A stretch of DNA of 64,000 nt from JAAXHF01 sp965242605 (GTDB lineage Bacteria > Desulfobacterota > Binatia > Bin18), in NCBI GenBank assembly GCA_965242605.1, contig CBDESS010000003.1:431392-495391 (forward strand), written 5' to 3'. The notes beneath the pieces are model-generated. The model saw only the letters and a program-made list of their open reading frames with translations, was not told the DNA's origin and ran no database searches. Within the stretch, counting starts at the first letter, position 1. The number at the start of each line of letters is the position of its first letter. This document shows positions 49,862 through 58,381 of the stretch, one piece after another. The translations under genes were made by a program, and so were the position numbers.

Positions 49862-52220
49862 GCCAGTTCTGAAGGGGAATTGGAGGTCCTGACCTGTACA
49901 CAGAGCCAGTTCTGAAGGGGAATTGGAGGAATGCCATCATCATCGATGCCAGTTCTGAAGGGGAATTGGAGGTCCTGACCTGTACACAGAGCCAGTTCTG
50001 AAGGGGAATTGGAGGAATGCCATCATCATCGATGCCAGTTCTGAAGGGGAATTGGAGGAATTGTGGTCCGGCTGGGGCCAGTTCTGAAGGGGAATTGGAG
50101 GGATGGACACTCTACTCGAGCCAGTTCTGAAGGGGAATTGGAGGGTCCATCTGCTCATGGTGGCCAGTTCTGAAGGGGAATTGGAGGGGCTCGATCTCCA
50201 TCCATGCCAGTTCTGAAGGGGAATTGGAGGGTCTGGACGCGGGACGAAGCCAGTTCTGAAGGGGAATTGGAGGAAGGATTTCGTTGGTGTGGCCAGTTCT
50301 GAAGGGGAATTGGAGGCTACGCACCCGGGGCTGAGCCAGTTCTGAAGGGGAATTGGAGGTACACTCACCAAAAGCGGAGCCAGTTCTGAAGGGGAATTGG
50401 AGGGATGACTGCGTTGCCGGGGCCAGTTCTGAAGGGGAATTGGAGGATCGGGTCATTCCTGGGTAGCCAGTTCTGAAGGGGAATTGGAGGAAGGCGACGA
50501 TCGATGCAGCCAGTTCTGAAGGGGAATTGGAGGTTCTCATAATTGCTCCATGCCAGTTCTGAAGGGGAATTGGAGGAACCAACTTATAGCCAGGCCAGTT
50601 CTGAAGGGGAATTGGAGGCCGTGGCTTTTTGTACCTGCCAGTTCTGAAGGGGAATTGGAGGAACCATGCTGGCACAATCGCCAGTTCTGAAGGGGAATTG
50701 GAGGTCCCCGGTCTGTTGGGCAGCCAGTTCTGAAGGGGAATTGGAGGTTGTACTTTCCGGGTATTGCCAGTTCTGAAGGGGAATTGGAGGGACTGTCTTC
50801 ACTCAAGAGCCAGTTCTGAAGGGGAATTGGAGGTCCCAGAATTTAGTCGTAGCCAGTTCTGAAGGGGAATTGGAGGTCACGACAGCAACCCCTTGCCAGT
50901 GAAGGGGAATTGGAGGCCAGATCGACTCGTTCTGGCCAGTTCTGAAGGGGAATTGGAGGTCTTGTGGGGCCGGTTGGGCCAGTTCTGAAGGGGAATTGGA
51001 GGAACCGGATATGCGCCCCTTGCCAGTTCTGAAGGGGAATTGGAGGGAGTTGGTTGCCACCACGGCCAGTTCTGAAGGGGAATTGGAGGGTGATGTACTC
51101 GTGACCAGCCAGTTCTGAAGGGGAATTGGAGGTTCCAGCGCGACAATTACGCCAGTTCTGAAGGGGAATTGGAGGGTCGTATTAGACCGCTGTGCCAGTT
51201 CTGAAGGGGAATTGGAGGACCTGGCATCCAGACCTGGCCAGTTCTGAAGGGGAATTGGAGGTACACCTACCTGCCAATTGCCAGTTCTGAAGGGGAATTG
51301 GAGGAACTCGCATCAAAGTTGTGCCAGTTCTGAAGGGGAATTGGAGGCTGATGTGATATCACAGGCCAGTTCTGAAGGGGAATTGGAGGTTGGCGGGTGG
51401 AAATGAAGCCAGTTCTGAAGGGGAATTGGAGGTCCACGCCACACCCGGTAGCCAGTTCTGAAGGGGAATTGGAGGGTCCAATTCCCCTTCAGAGATTAGG
51501 GACCTGGGCCAGTTCTGAAGGGGAATTGGAGGCTTGGCTTACACTGCCATGCCAGTTCTGAAGGGGAATTGGAGGGTACCAAAACGCGATGTTGCCAGTT
51601 CTGAAGGGGAATTGGAGGGAGCCGTTTCGTAACAGAGCCAGTTCTGAAGGGGAATTGGAGGAAGCGGTCAATGAATGGGGCCAGTTCTGAAGGGGAATTG
51701 GAGGCCGCAATCGGTTGCTCAAGCCAGTTCTGAAGGGGAATTGGAGGTCCCCGGCAGTCACCCGGGCCAGTTCTGAAGGGGAATTGGAGGTCCCGTTGGC
51801 TCGTCGGTGCCAGTTCTGAAGGGGAATTGGAGGATCCCCGTGTTGCATTTCGCCAGTTCTGAAGGGGAATTGGAGGCTACAACAAGGTACATGGCCAGTT
51901 CTGAAGGGGAATTGGAGGCCCGGGCTGAAAGGACTAGCCAGTTCTGAAGGGGAATTGGAGGTCGAGATCGTTTTGCCAGGCCAGTTCTGAAGGGGAATTG
52001 GAGGTTGTCGGGACTTCTTCATGCCAGTTCTGAAGGGGAATTGGAGGGTGATCGACCTCACCCCAGCCAGTTCTGAAGGGGAATTGGAGGTCAGGTTGGT
52101 TTCCCGTTGGCCAGTTCTGAAGGGGAATTGGAGGGATGTTGTGGTCAAGTGGGCCAGTTCTGAAGGGGAATTGGAGGATCGTAGATGAGTGCTGGGCCAG
52201 TTTTGAAGGGGAATTGGAGA
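49862..52220 (+). CRISPR. CRISPR array, type V-C: 55 repeats, 54 spacers
   Basis: The repeat is 25 bases, starting GCCAGTTCTGAAGGGG and ending AATTGGAGG. There are 53 perfect copies, one with a 3-base deletion (50895-50916, TCT missing) and a degenerate terminal copy (52196-52220, two substitutions). Spacers: 46 of 18 nt, four of 19 nt, three of 17 nt and one of 32 nt (51476-51507). These sums equal the total length exactly. Spacers 1-2 are repeated as 3-4. A 43-base period with 18-nt spacers is characteristic of V-C arrays. The array is transcribed rightward from the leader next to cas1 and ends 13 bases before hisH. Confidence 0.98.
51457..51493 (+). repeat. Inverted repeat copy inside an aberrant spacer (perfect hairpin)
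   Basis: In the 32-nt spacer, bases 51477-51493 are an exact reverse complement of 17 bases of the preceding repeat (51457-51473). RNA from this spot would fold into a 17-bp stem with the 3-base loop GGG. The other 14 bases of the spacer (GATTAGGGACCTGG) are of unknown origin. Not followed by a T-run, so not an intrinsic terminator. Confidence 0.97.
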
Positions 52221-52233
52221 AAGGGAATGCGGG

Positions 52234-52878
52234 GTGATTGCGATTATTGACTACGGCATGGGCAATCTGCGCAGCGTGCAGAAAGGCTGCGAGAAAATGG
52301 GCTACCCGGCTGAAATCACTCGGGACGCAGCCCGGATTGAGGCTGCCGCGGGGGTGATTCTGCCGGGTGTGGGCGCGTTTGGGGCGTGCATGGACGGGCT
52401 AGTCGCCTGCCGGCTTATCGACACGGTCAAGCGGGTGGCCGACACAGGCACGCCGCTGCTCGGCATCTGTGTCGGGATGCAGATTCTGTTCTCAGAGAGC
52501 CACGAGTTTGGCCGGGTGCGGGGTCTGGACATCCTCAAGGGCACGGTTGAGCGCTTTGACCCGGCCCGGCTGACAAGCGACGACGGGCCACACAAAATTC
52601 CCCACATGGGCTGGAACCACCTCCACATTGAGCGGCCGGCCCCCCATCTGGCCAAGGTGCCCGAGGGAGCGGCTGTGTATTTTGTTCACTCCTACTATCC
52701 GCTCCCGGCAGACCCGGCCATTGTTGCCACCACCACCGAGTACGGCATTCCATTTGCCTCAAGCGTCTGGTCGGACACTATCTTTGCCACCCAGTTCCAT
52801 CCCGAAAAGAGCCAGACGGTCGGCCTGCAAATCCTGGCCAACTTTGGCAAATTTGTGACCGACTCCCACCGGCTGTGA
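52234..52878 (+). CDS. hisH: Imidazole glycerol phosphate synthase, glutamine amidotransferase subunit
   Basis: 214 residues. HisH hydrolyses glutamine and channels ammonia to HisF. The triad is Cys79 in LLGICVGMQ plus His and Glu in TQFHPEKSQ; the N-terminus MIAIIDYGMGNLRSVQ is standard. The GTG start lies 13 bases after the last CRISPR repeat. The only ribosome-binding candidates are AAGGG and the GGAGA contributed by that repeat. No promoter is seen between array and gene. hisA follows after 6 bases; hisF, the partner, is not in the window. Confidence 0.95.
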   Translation: MIAIIDYGMGNLRSVQKGCEKMGYPAEITRDAARIEAAAGVILPGVGAFGACMDGLVACRLIDTVKRVADTGTPLLGICVGMQILFSESHEFGRVRGLDILKGTVERFDPARLTSDDGPHKIPHMGWNHLHIERPAPHLAKVPEGAAVYFVHSYYPLPADPAIVATTTEYGIPFASSVWSDTIFATQFHPEKSQTVGLQILANFGKFVTDSHRL

Positions 52879-52884
52879 GGCCCT

Positions 52885-53607
52885 ATGGAGATTATCCCCG
52901 CCATTGATCTCAAGGCCGGTCAATGTGTGCGTCTGTACCAGGGCGATATGGATCGAGCGACCGTCTATTCTGACGATCCGGTCGCGGTAGCCCGACGCTG
53001 GCAGGACGCCGGGGCCGAGCGGCTGCATGTGGTTGACCTTGACGGGGCCGTGTCGGGAACCGGGGCCAACACTGCGGTCATAGAACAGGTCTGTCGATCC
53101 GTAGACCTCCCGATGCAGCTCGGCGGCGGGCTGCGCAGCCTTGAGGCGATTGAGCGGGTGTTTTCACTCGGGGTGCAGCGGGTCATTCTGGGCACGGTGG
53201 CCTATCGGCAGCCGGACATTGTGGCTGAGGCGTGCCGCCGCTTTGCAGGCCGGATTGCAGTCGGCATTGATGCCCGGGCCGGAAAAGTCGCCGTCCAAGG
53301 CTGGACCGAAGCGACCGAGCTTGGGTCAACCAAGCTTGCCGAACAGTGCCAGGATATGGGCGTTAGCGGGATTGTGTACACAGATATTGTCCGTGACGGC
53401 ACTGCCCAGGGGGTGAATATCGAGGCCACCCGGGCCTTGGCCCGGGCGGTGCAGATTCCTGTTATTGCCTCTGGTGGCGTGGCCAGCCTTGAAGACATTG
53501 AGCGGCTGCGGCTGCATGAAGCCGACGGTATCCGCGGGCTGATCATCGGCCGCGCCCTGTACACCGGCGCGGTCGAGTTGGCCGAGGCGATTCGGCTTGG
53601 TCGGTGA
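52885..53607 (+). CDS. hisA: Phosphoribosylformimino-5-aminoimidazole carboxamide ribotide isomerase
   Basis: 240 residues, TIM barrel. The N-terminal Asp8 (IPAIDLKAGQCVRLYQGD) and the second catalytic Asp (VYTDIVRDGTAQGVN) are present, with the phosphate-binding GGGLRSLEAI and ASGGVASLEDI. Catalyses the Amadori rearrangement in histidine synthesis. Follows hisH directly. The two genes are separated from hisD-hisB by 32 kb. Confidence 0.95.
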   Translation: MEIIPAIDLKAGQCVRLYQGDMDRATVYSDDPVAVARRWQDAGAERLHVVDLDGAVSGTGANTAVIEQVCRSVDLPMQLGGGLRSLEAIERVFSLGVQRVILGTVAYRQPDIVAEACRRFAGRIAVGIDARAGKVAVQGWTEATELGSTKLAEQCQDMGVSGIVYTDIVRDGTAQGVNIEATRALARAVQIPVIASGGVASLEDIERLRLHEADGIRGLIIGRALYTGAVELAEAIRLGR

Positions 53608-53695
53608 TGAGATTCCAAGCGGTACATCCCGAGGGAGGCGAAGGATTGCAGCCACGCCTCTCCGGGTATCCTGCATCGGCTCTGTTGCCGTCCGC

Positions 53696-54418
53696 CTATT
53701 CCGGGACCGGGCGCGCCCGCTGGTTGTAGAGCATCTTGCGCAGACGGTCTTTCTCTTCCGGCGACAGCTTGGAGAAGTCCATAGACAGATCGCTGCCCAC
53801 AGCCATGCCTTTTTTCACCCCGTCCCGCTCCGAGAGTTCGTCAAACCAGCGTTTGAAGTATGTGAACTCGTTGATGTCCTGGCCCTGGGCTTCCCAGTGT
53901 ACCGTCCACGGATAACAAATCATATCGGCGATGGTATACTCGCCGCCGGCCACATAGCGCTGGCGATAGAGTTGATTGTTCAGGACGCCAAACAGCCGGT
54001 TGACCTCATCGGTGAAGCGCCGCACCGCATACGTCTGATCGCCCTGCTCGTCACCGAGCCGCCGAAAATGCCCGCACTCCCCGCTTTTGGGGCCTTGATT
54101 GGCCATCTGCCACATCACCCACTGGTTGACCTCGTACCGCCCGCATATGTCTTGGGGGTAGAACTTGCCGGCCTTCTCGGCGATGTACATCATCATCGCC
54201 CCGGATTCAAAAATGCTGATCGGCTCACCCCCACCCAGGGGTTCATGGTCAACGAGGGCCGGCATCCGGTTGTTGGGGCAGATTTTCAGAAACTCGGCGG
54301 TGAACTGATCGCCGCGGCCGATATTGCACGGGATCATAGTGTAGGCCATGCCGCACTCTTCAAGCAGGATGGTCACCTTTTTGCCGTTTGGTGTAGGCCA
54401 ATAGTGTACATCAATCAT
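53696..54418 (-). CDS. Glutathione S-transferase, YfcG/Ure2p-like
   Basis: 240 residues. The N-terminal MIDVHYWPTPNGKKVTILLEE, CPNNRMPALVDHEP and SIFESGAMMMYIAEK make a thioredoxin-fold G-site of the nu class, where an N-terminal Thr/Asn replaces the usual Tyr/Ser. The C-terminal helical domain includes GGEYTIADMICYPW. Such enzymes reduce disulfides and organic peroxides with glutathione. Convergent with hisA, in a block with detoxification-type genes. Specific substrate unknown. Confidence 0.9.
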   Translation of the reverse strand: MIDVHYWPTPNGKKVTILLEECGMAYTMIPCNIGRGDQFTAEFLKICPNNRMPALVDHEPLGGGEPISIFESGAMMMYIAEKAGKFYPQDICGRYEVNQWVMWQMANQGPKSGECGHFRRLGDEQGDQTYAVRRFTDEVNRLFGVLNNQLYRQRYVAGGEYTIADMICYPWTVHWEAQGQDINEFTYFKRWFDELSERDGVKKGMAVGSDLSMDFSKLSPEEKDRLRKMLYNQRARPVPE

Positions 54419-54508
54419 GCTGCGCGTCTCCTTGGTGTGTGGTCTCGCCCAGGGGGGCGGACTGCCAGACTACACCGATTCGACCGGCCAGAACAAGCGC
54501 ACGGCCGC

Positions 54509-55090
54509 TCAATGCCAGCGCGGAAAAAAACGCGGCACCCGCCGGCAGTACTCAGCATAGGCCGGGCCAAAACGCTGGTGCAATTCCCGCTCCTCAAGCA
54601 CGACAATCACATACAGCAGGGGCAGGCTCAGCACCGCCCAGACGTAGACGAGCAGGTAATTGGCCACACAGGCAAAGCCGAGCACCGACAGCAATACTTC
54701 CACATAGCGCGGGTGTCGTATCCGGGCATAAATCCCCTCCTGCAACAGGGCCGGGCGGCTGTGAGGGCGCAGCTCGGGCAGCCCGACCATGATGCGCAGG
54801 GTCAGATATTTGCGGCGCTCAAAGGCGACTGCCCCCGCTCCGCCGAGACACACCACGGCCAGCCCCAGACAGACGGCGTTCGTCCCGTACTCGGTAGCCA
54901 GCAGCGTACCGCGGACCACAAACAGGCCCCCGCCAAGCAGACCCATCCCGCTGCCCACCAGACCATACGTCCAGCAGAGCCCCCGTCTCCGCCAGAATGC
55001 GGCAAAGGGGTGGATGCACAGCCAGAACACCAGCCCCGCTGGGAGGCCAATCAGAAACGCCAAGGCAATCGCGTAGCGCAGCTCATCCAT
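54509..55090 (-). CDS. Isoprenylcysteine/phospholipid methyltransferase family membrane protein
   Basis: 193 residues with four or five hydrophobic helices. The conserved SAM-binding end GIYARIRHPRYVEVLLSVLGF, then LEERELHQRFGPAYAEYCRRVPRFFP, is the ICMT/PEMT-type signature (HPxY; E-E..L...FG..Y..Y). A membrane-embedded methyltransferase acting on a lipid or thiol acceptor. Start at MDELRYAIALAFL, chosen over a longer GC-rich N-terminal extension. Acceptor unknown. Confidence 0.85.
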   Translation of the reverse strand: MDELRYAIALAFLIGLPAGLVFWLCIHPFAAFWRRRGLCWTYGLVGSGMGLLGGGLFVVRGTLLATEYGTNAVCLGLAVVCLGGAGAVAFERRKYLTLRIMVGLPELRPHSRPALLQEGIYARIRHPRYVEVLLSVLGFACVANYLLVYVWAVLSLPLLYVIVVLEERELHQRFGPAYAEYCRRVPRFFPRWH

Positions 55091-55260
55091 GCCTGAACCC
55101 CAGCTCTCTCCAGCCGACAGCAACCCCTTATGTCCGAAGCGGTCCCCATTCGGTCCGAGGCACCGGGCGGCTGGACTCCCCCCTCCTCTTTCTCTTCCCG
55201 GCTGAGGAGAGTACAACACTCAGGAGGCATGGTGTCTCGGACGTGTCAAAATTGGAGGAC

Positions 55261-56340
55261 ATGATGATGAGGACGCTTTCGCTGTGTAGCGGAAAAGGTG
55301 GTGTGGGCAAAACGCTGTTGTCGGCCAGTCTGGCCCGGATTATTCAGCGAGAACAGAACTGTAAGGTCTTAGCGGTCGATTTAGACCTCGCGGTCAGCGG
55401 ACTGACCCTCTTGTCGTTCCGCAATAAAATCGAGCTTGACCAAGTCCCGGCCTCGCTCTTTGACTATCTGACCGGGGATGACAACGCCCGGAGCGCACTG
55501 TTTGGGGGTCTCCAGGCCGCGGTCACCCCAAAGGGCGGGTATCCCTCGGCCGCGCTCTACCAGCGTCTCGACCGTATTTTTGTTCTGCCTGCCTCCACAG
55601 AGAGCGAGCGCCCGGACTGGGCCCAGTTTGCCCGGATTGAATTCGACCTGGCGATTGAAAAGATCGCCCTGCTGCGGCATTTTGCCGCCGAGTCGCTGGA
55701 CATTGACTATCTGATTTTTGATACCCAGGCCGGCTTGGGCAGCCTGAGTCTGGCCGCGGCAACGCTCAGCGATATGAACATTATCGTGATGGAAGAGGAC
55801 GATATCAGCTGGTCCACCTCGCTGCGCATGTTCACCGAAATTATCGAGATGAACAAACGCCTCAAGCACCGCTCACGCAGCTACTTCCTGGCCAATAGCG
55901 TCCATACCGGGCTGATGGATATGGCCAGCAAGCTGAGAGCCTTTTCCTTTCTGCAGCCGGTTCCGTTTGATGGCTGGATGCAGCGCCTGGTGTCGCACTC
56001 TACTGGCACCGTCCTTGAAAAAGACTTTGAAAACAGCGACTTCTTCCGCCATGTGCATACCCGGGTATGGCAAGAAATGGCCCATCTGTTTGGGCTCAGC
56101 CCGAGTCCAGCACACACGACGGCCTCGTTTCGCTGGTGGCGGCCCTCCCGGGCGACGGTTGAGCAAACGGCGGCCAAACCCGCGGCACCGGCCACTCCCC
56201 ACCGCCTCAGCCCCAGCGTCCAGGACAGCCAGCCGGAAAAAACCGCGGCCCCCTCCCGGCCCTCTGACCCACCTCACCGGCTCGACGCGCGGCTGCGGGC
56301 TAAGGACAACACACAGGACGCCAAAAGCGCAGTCCGTTGA
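55261..56340 (+). CDS. ParA/MinD-superfamily ATPase
   Basis: 359 residues. Deviant Walker A: LCSGKGGVGKTLLSASLA; Walker A' region VLAVDLDLAVSGLTLL; and IDYLIFDTQAGLGSLSLAA as Walker B. Residues beyond about 265 form a disordered Pro/Ala/Ser tail, unlike typical ParA. Three consecutive ATGs follow GGAGG at 55254-55258; the second or third has the best spacing. Stands alone with no parB or cognate cargo gene visible, so it may position a protein or chemosensory cluster, or regulate a cellulose/flagellar-type assembly. The role is not deducible. Confidence 0.83.
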   Translation: MMMRTLSLCSGKGGVGKTLLSASLARIIQREQNCKVLAVDLDLAVSGLTLLSFRNKIELDQVPASLFDYLTGDDNARSALFGGLQAAVTPKGGYPSAALYQRLDRIFVLPASTESERPDWAQFARIEFDLAIEKIALLRHFAAESLDIDYLIFDTQAGLGSLSLAAATLSDMNIIVMEEDDISWSTSLRMFTEIIEMNKRLKHRSRSYFLANSVHTGLMDMASKLRAFSFLQPVPFDGWMQRLVSHSTGTVLEKDFENSDFFRHVHTRVWQEMAHLFGLSPSPAHTTASFRWWRPSRATVEQTAAKPAAPATPHRLSPSVQDSQPEKTAAPSRPSDPPHRLDARLRAKDNTQDAKSAVR

Positions 56341-56346
56341 CCGCTT

Positions 56347-57318
56347 CTAAGGAAGCAGGACGACTTTCCCCATTGCGCGTCGGGCGGCCAGATAGTGATG
56401 GGCATCGGCCGCTTGGGCGAGTGGAAACATCCGGGCCATGACAGGGCTCAGGCTGCCGGCCTGGACCAGGGCCAGCAACTCCTCCAGCGGCCGCCGATGC
56501 AGAGCGGCGTGCCACGGTGGCATACCCAGATGCAGACCGCTGACCGTGATATTACGCGTCAGAATCTGAGCGGCGTCAAGCATCGGCAGGGTACCGCTCG
56601 CCCGGCCATACAGAACCAAGCGGCCCATCGGTACCAGGCAGTTCAGGCTACGGGTCAACACATCTCCCCCGACACATTCCAGCACTACATCAACCCCGCG
56701 TCGGTCGGTCATACGCAGAACCTCAGACACAAAGTCATGCTCGGCATAGTTGATGACTTCCTGGACGCCGAGTTGGCGTATACCCTGGAGCTTGCGCTCG
56801 CTTGACGCTGTGGCAAACACGCGGGCACCCCACAGCTTGGCCAGCTGGACAGCAATCGTGCCAACCCCGCTGGCCGCGGCCTGAACCAGGACGAAGTCCT
56901 GGGGCTGGATATGCGCACTGGTCTTCAGGATGTGATAGGCGGTCGCAGAGATGACCGGCATACCGGCCGCGGATTCAAAACTCAAGGAGTCAGGAAGCGG
57001 GTAGACTGCCTCTGGCGCTGCCGTGACATACTCGGCATAGCCGCCAGACCCGACCCAGGCCATGACCCGCTCGCCGGGCCTGAGCGCGCTGACCTCGGCC
57101 CCGACCCGAGCAACCCGACCAGCCACCTCCAGACCGGGCGTCAGCGGTAGCGGGGAGGCGTGCGGGTAGCACCCCTGACGCCGCGCCAAGTCGGAATGAT
57201 TCACCCCCGCGGCCGCGACCTGGATCAGAACCTGCTCGTCTCCGACGAAGGGATCATCCACCTCCTCATACTGCAACACCTCAGGCCCGCCGAACTGGTG
57301 AAACCGGATGGCTCGCAT
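56347..57318 (-). CDS. NADPH:quinone reductase-like medium-chain dehydrogenase
   Basis: 323 residues, zinc-free QOR branch of the MDR superfamily. N-terminal catalytic domain MRAIRFHQFGGPEVLQYEEV, AAGVNHSDLARRQGCYP; nucleotide site VLVQAAASGVGTIAVQLAK; no structural zinc Cys cluster. Reduces quinones or enones one or two electrons at a time using NADPH. Ends 7 bases from the convergent ParA-like gene. Starts at MRAIRF; a 43-residue longer frame is rejected as non-conserved. Confidence 0.9.
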   Translation of the reverse strand: MRAIRFHQFGGPEVLQYEEVDDPFVGDEQVLIQVAAAGVNHSDLARRQGCYPHASPLPLTPGLEVAGRVARVGAEVSALRPGERVMAWVGSGGYAEYVTAAPEAVYPLPDSLSFESAAGMPVISATAYHILKTSAHIQPQDFVLVQAAASGVGTIAVQLAKLWGARVFATASSERKLQGIRQLGVQEVINYAEHDFVSEVLRMTDRRGVDVVLECVGGDVLTRSLNCLVPMGRLVLYGRASGTLPMLDAAQILTRNITVSGLHLGMPPWHAALHRRPLEELLALVQAGSLSPVMARMFPLAQAADAHHYLAARRAMGKVVLLP

Positions 57319-57347
57319 GGCCCGCCCTGTGCCTGGGAGACCGGGGC

Positions 57348-58283
57348 TTAGAACACGGCCAGCGGATTCACCGGAGAGGCGGTTCCCTTGACCAGTACCA
57401 GGGGGGCAATAACCGACAGGAAAGTCCAGCGCGATCGCTCGGCGCACGCCTCGGCCACGGCCTCAAGATCACAGTTGTCTATCAGGTGCAGGCCCAGAGC
57501 CACAATCGTGACGGCATGGATGGGGAGCAGCAGCTTGTCGTAGCCGCTGGGCAGCACATCGCTGGCCCCATCGCCGGCCAGGGCGGCTACTTCGCGGGCG
57601 TGCAGCCACGGCAGGCAGGCCGCCCCAAGGCCGGCCATGCCGTCGCGAAACGAGTCCCACGGTCCTTGAGATCGCAGCCGCGCGTGCCGCCCGGTACGGA
57701 CAAACACCACGTCACCGCTCTCGACCCGAAAGCCACCCGCCTGTTCGGCCTCGTCAAGGTCGGTCGGGGTGATTTCCTCTCCGGGTTCGAGCCACTCTTT
57801 GCTCTTGAGGCGGGGGATATCGATCAAGACGCCCCGAGACACCACCCCGTCTTTGAGCGCATCAATAGCCCCGTTCTTCGCACCCCTGGCCCCGACATCT
57901 TCGGACGGATAGCCGTTATACATCTGGCCTTTGTGAAAGACATGGCACAGCGCGTCCACATGGGTGTTGGCCAGCCCGTGCGGCGCAATCGCAAAGTAGT
58001 CGGCGCTATACGGAATCGGCGCGGCGCGGCTCTCTTCAGAGCCGGTCTGGACCATGAGGTGCATCACTGGAGTCGGGTTATCGGGGCCGGGTTCGGTCGC
58101 TAAGGGCAGAGACATGGACACGCTGTGCCCGTCTTGGATAAGGGCCGCGGCCCGGGTCCGCTTGTCCGGTGTAATATAGTTGAGTGCGCCCAGTTGGTCG
58201 TCCTTGCCCCATTTGCCCCAGTTGCTGAGGGTGGTGAAAAACTCGTTGACTTGCGCTTCGCTCAGAGCACGATTGGCTACCAT
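57348..58283 (-). CDS. Cyclase family protein (kynurenine formamidase-like)
   Basis: 311 residues. The metal-binding motif reads APHGLANTHVDALCHVF, close to the HGGTHxDxPxH of the cyclase/KynB fold; a second ligand lies near LLPIHAVTIVALGLHLIDNC. AAAGGAGG precedes the ATG. Members hydrolyse N-formylkynurenine or related amides. The HGLAN in place of HGGT suggests a non-KynB subgroup common in soil and marine bacteria. Neighbour of the quinone reductase on the same strand. Confidence 0.85.
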   Translation of the reverse strand: MVANRALSEAQVNEFFTTLSNWGKWGKDDQLGALNYITPDKRTRAAALIQDGHSVSMSLPLATEPGPDNPTPVMHLMVQTGSEESRAAPIPYSADYFAIAPHGLANTHVDALCHVFHKGQMYNGYPSEDVGARGAKNGAIDALKDGVVSRGVLIDIPRLKSKEWLEPGEEITPTDLDEAEQAGGFRVESGDVVFVRTGRHARLRSQGPWDSFRDGMAGLGAACLPWLHAREVAALAGDGASDVLPSGYDKLLLPIHAVTIVALGLHLIDNCDLEAVAEACAERSRWTFLSVIAPLVLVKGTASPVNPLAVF

Positions 58284-58381
58284 ACCCGTCCCTCCTTTGG
58301 CCGGCATCATAGGTAATGCCTAGCGGAGCTGTCAAGGAAAACAGGCTGGCCGGCCGACAGGCACAGGCATAGAATGACCCT

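Noticed and set aside
48777..49943. Longer Cas1 starting inside the array
   Set aside because: The extra N-terminus is repeat-derived; the ATG at 49802 has a GAGGA site and gives a normal Cas1 length.
51348..51364. Palindromic spacer TGTGATATCACA, like a CRP operator
   Set aside because: A single 17-nt spacer in an array, with no regulated gene near; chance or a property of the invader.
51457..51507. The array hairpin as an intrinsic terminator
   Set aside because: No T-run follows the stem; the sequence after it is GATTAGGG.
49986..52148. Long minus-strand open frames through the array with repeated LQFPFRTG, PPIPLQNW and SNSPSELA peptides
   Set aside because: The CRISPR repeat lacks stop codons on the reverse strand in all frames, and three units of 43 bases return to frame; there is no start signal or domain, so these are artefacts of the array.
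44669..53607. Transposon carrying the CRISPR locus
   Set aside because: No transposase, no flanking inverted repeats and no target-site duplication could be seen on either side of the locus.
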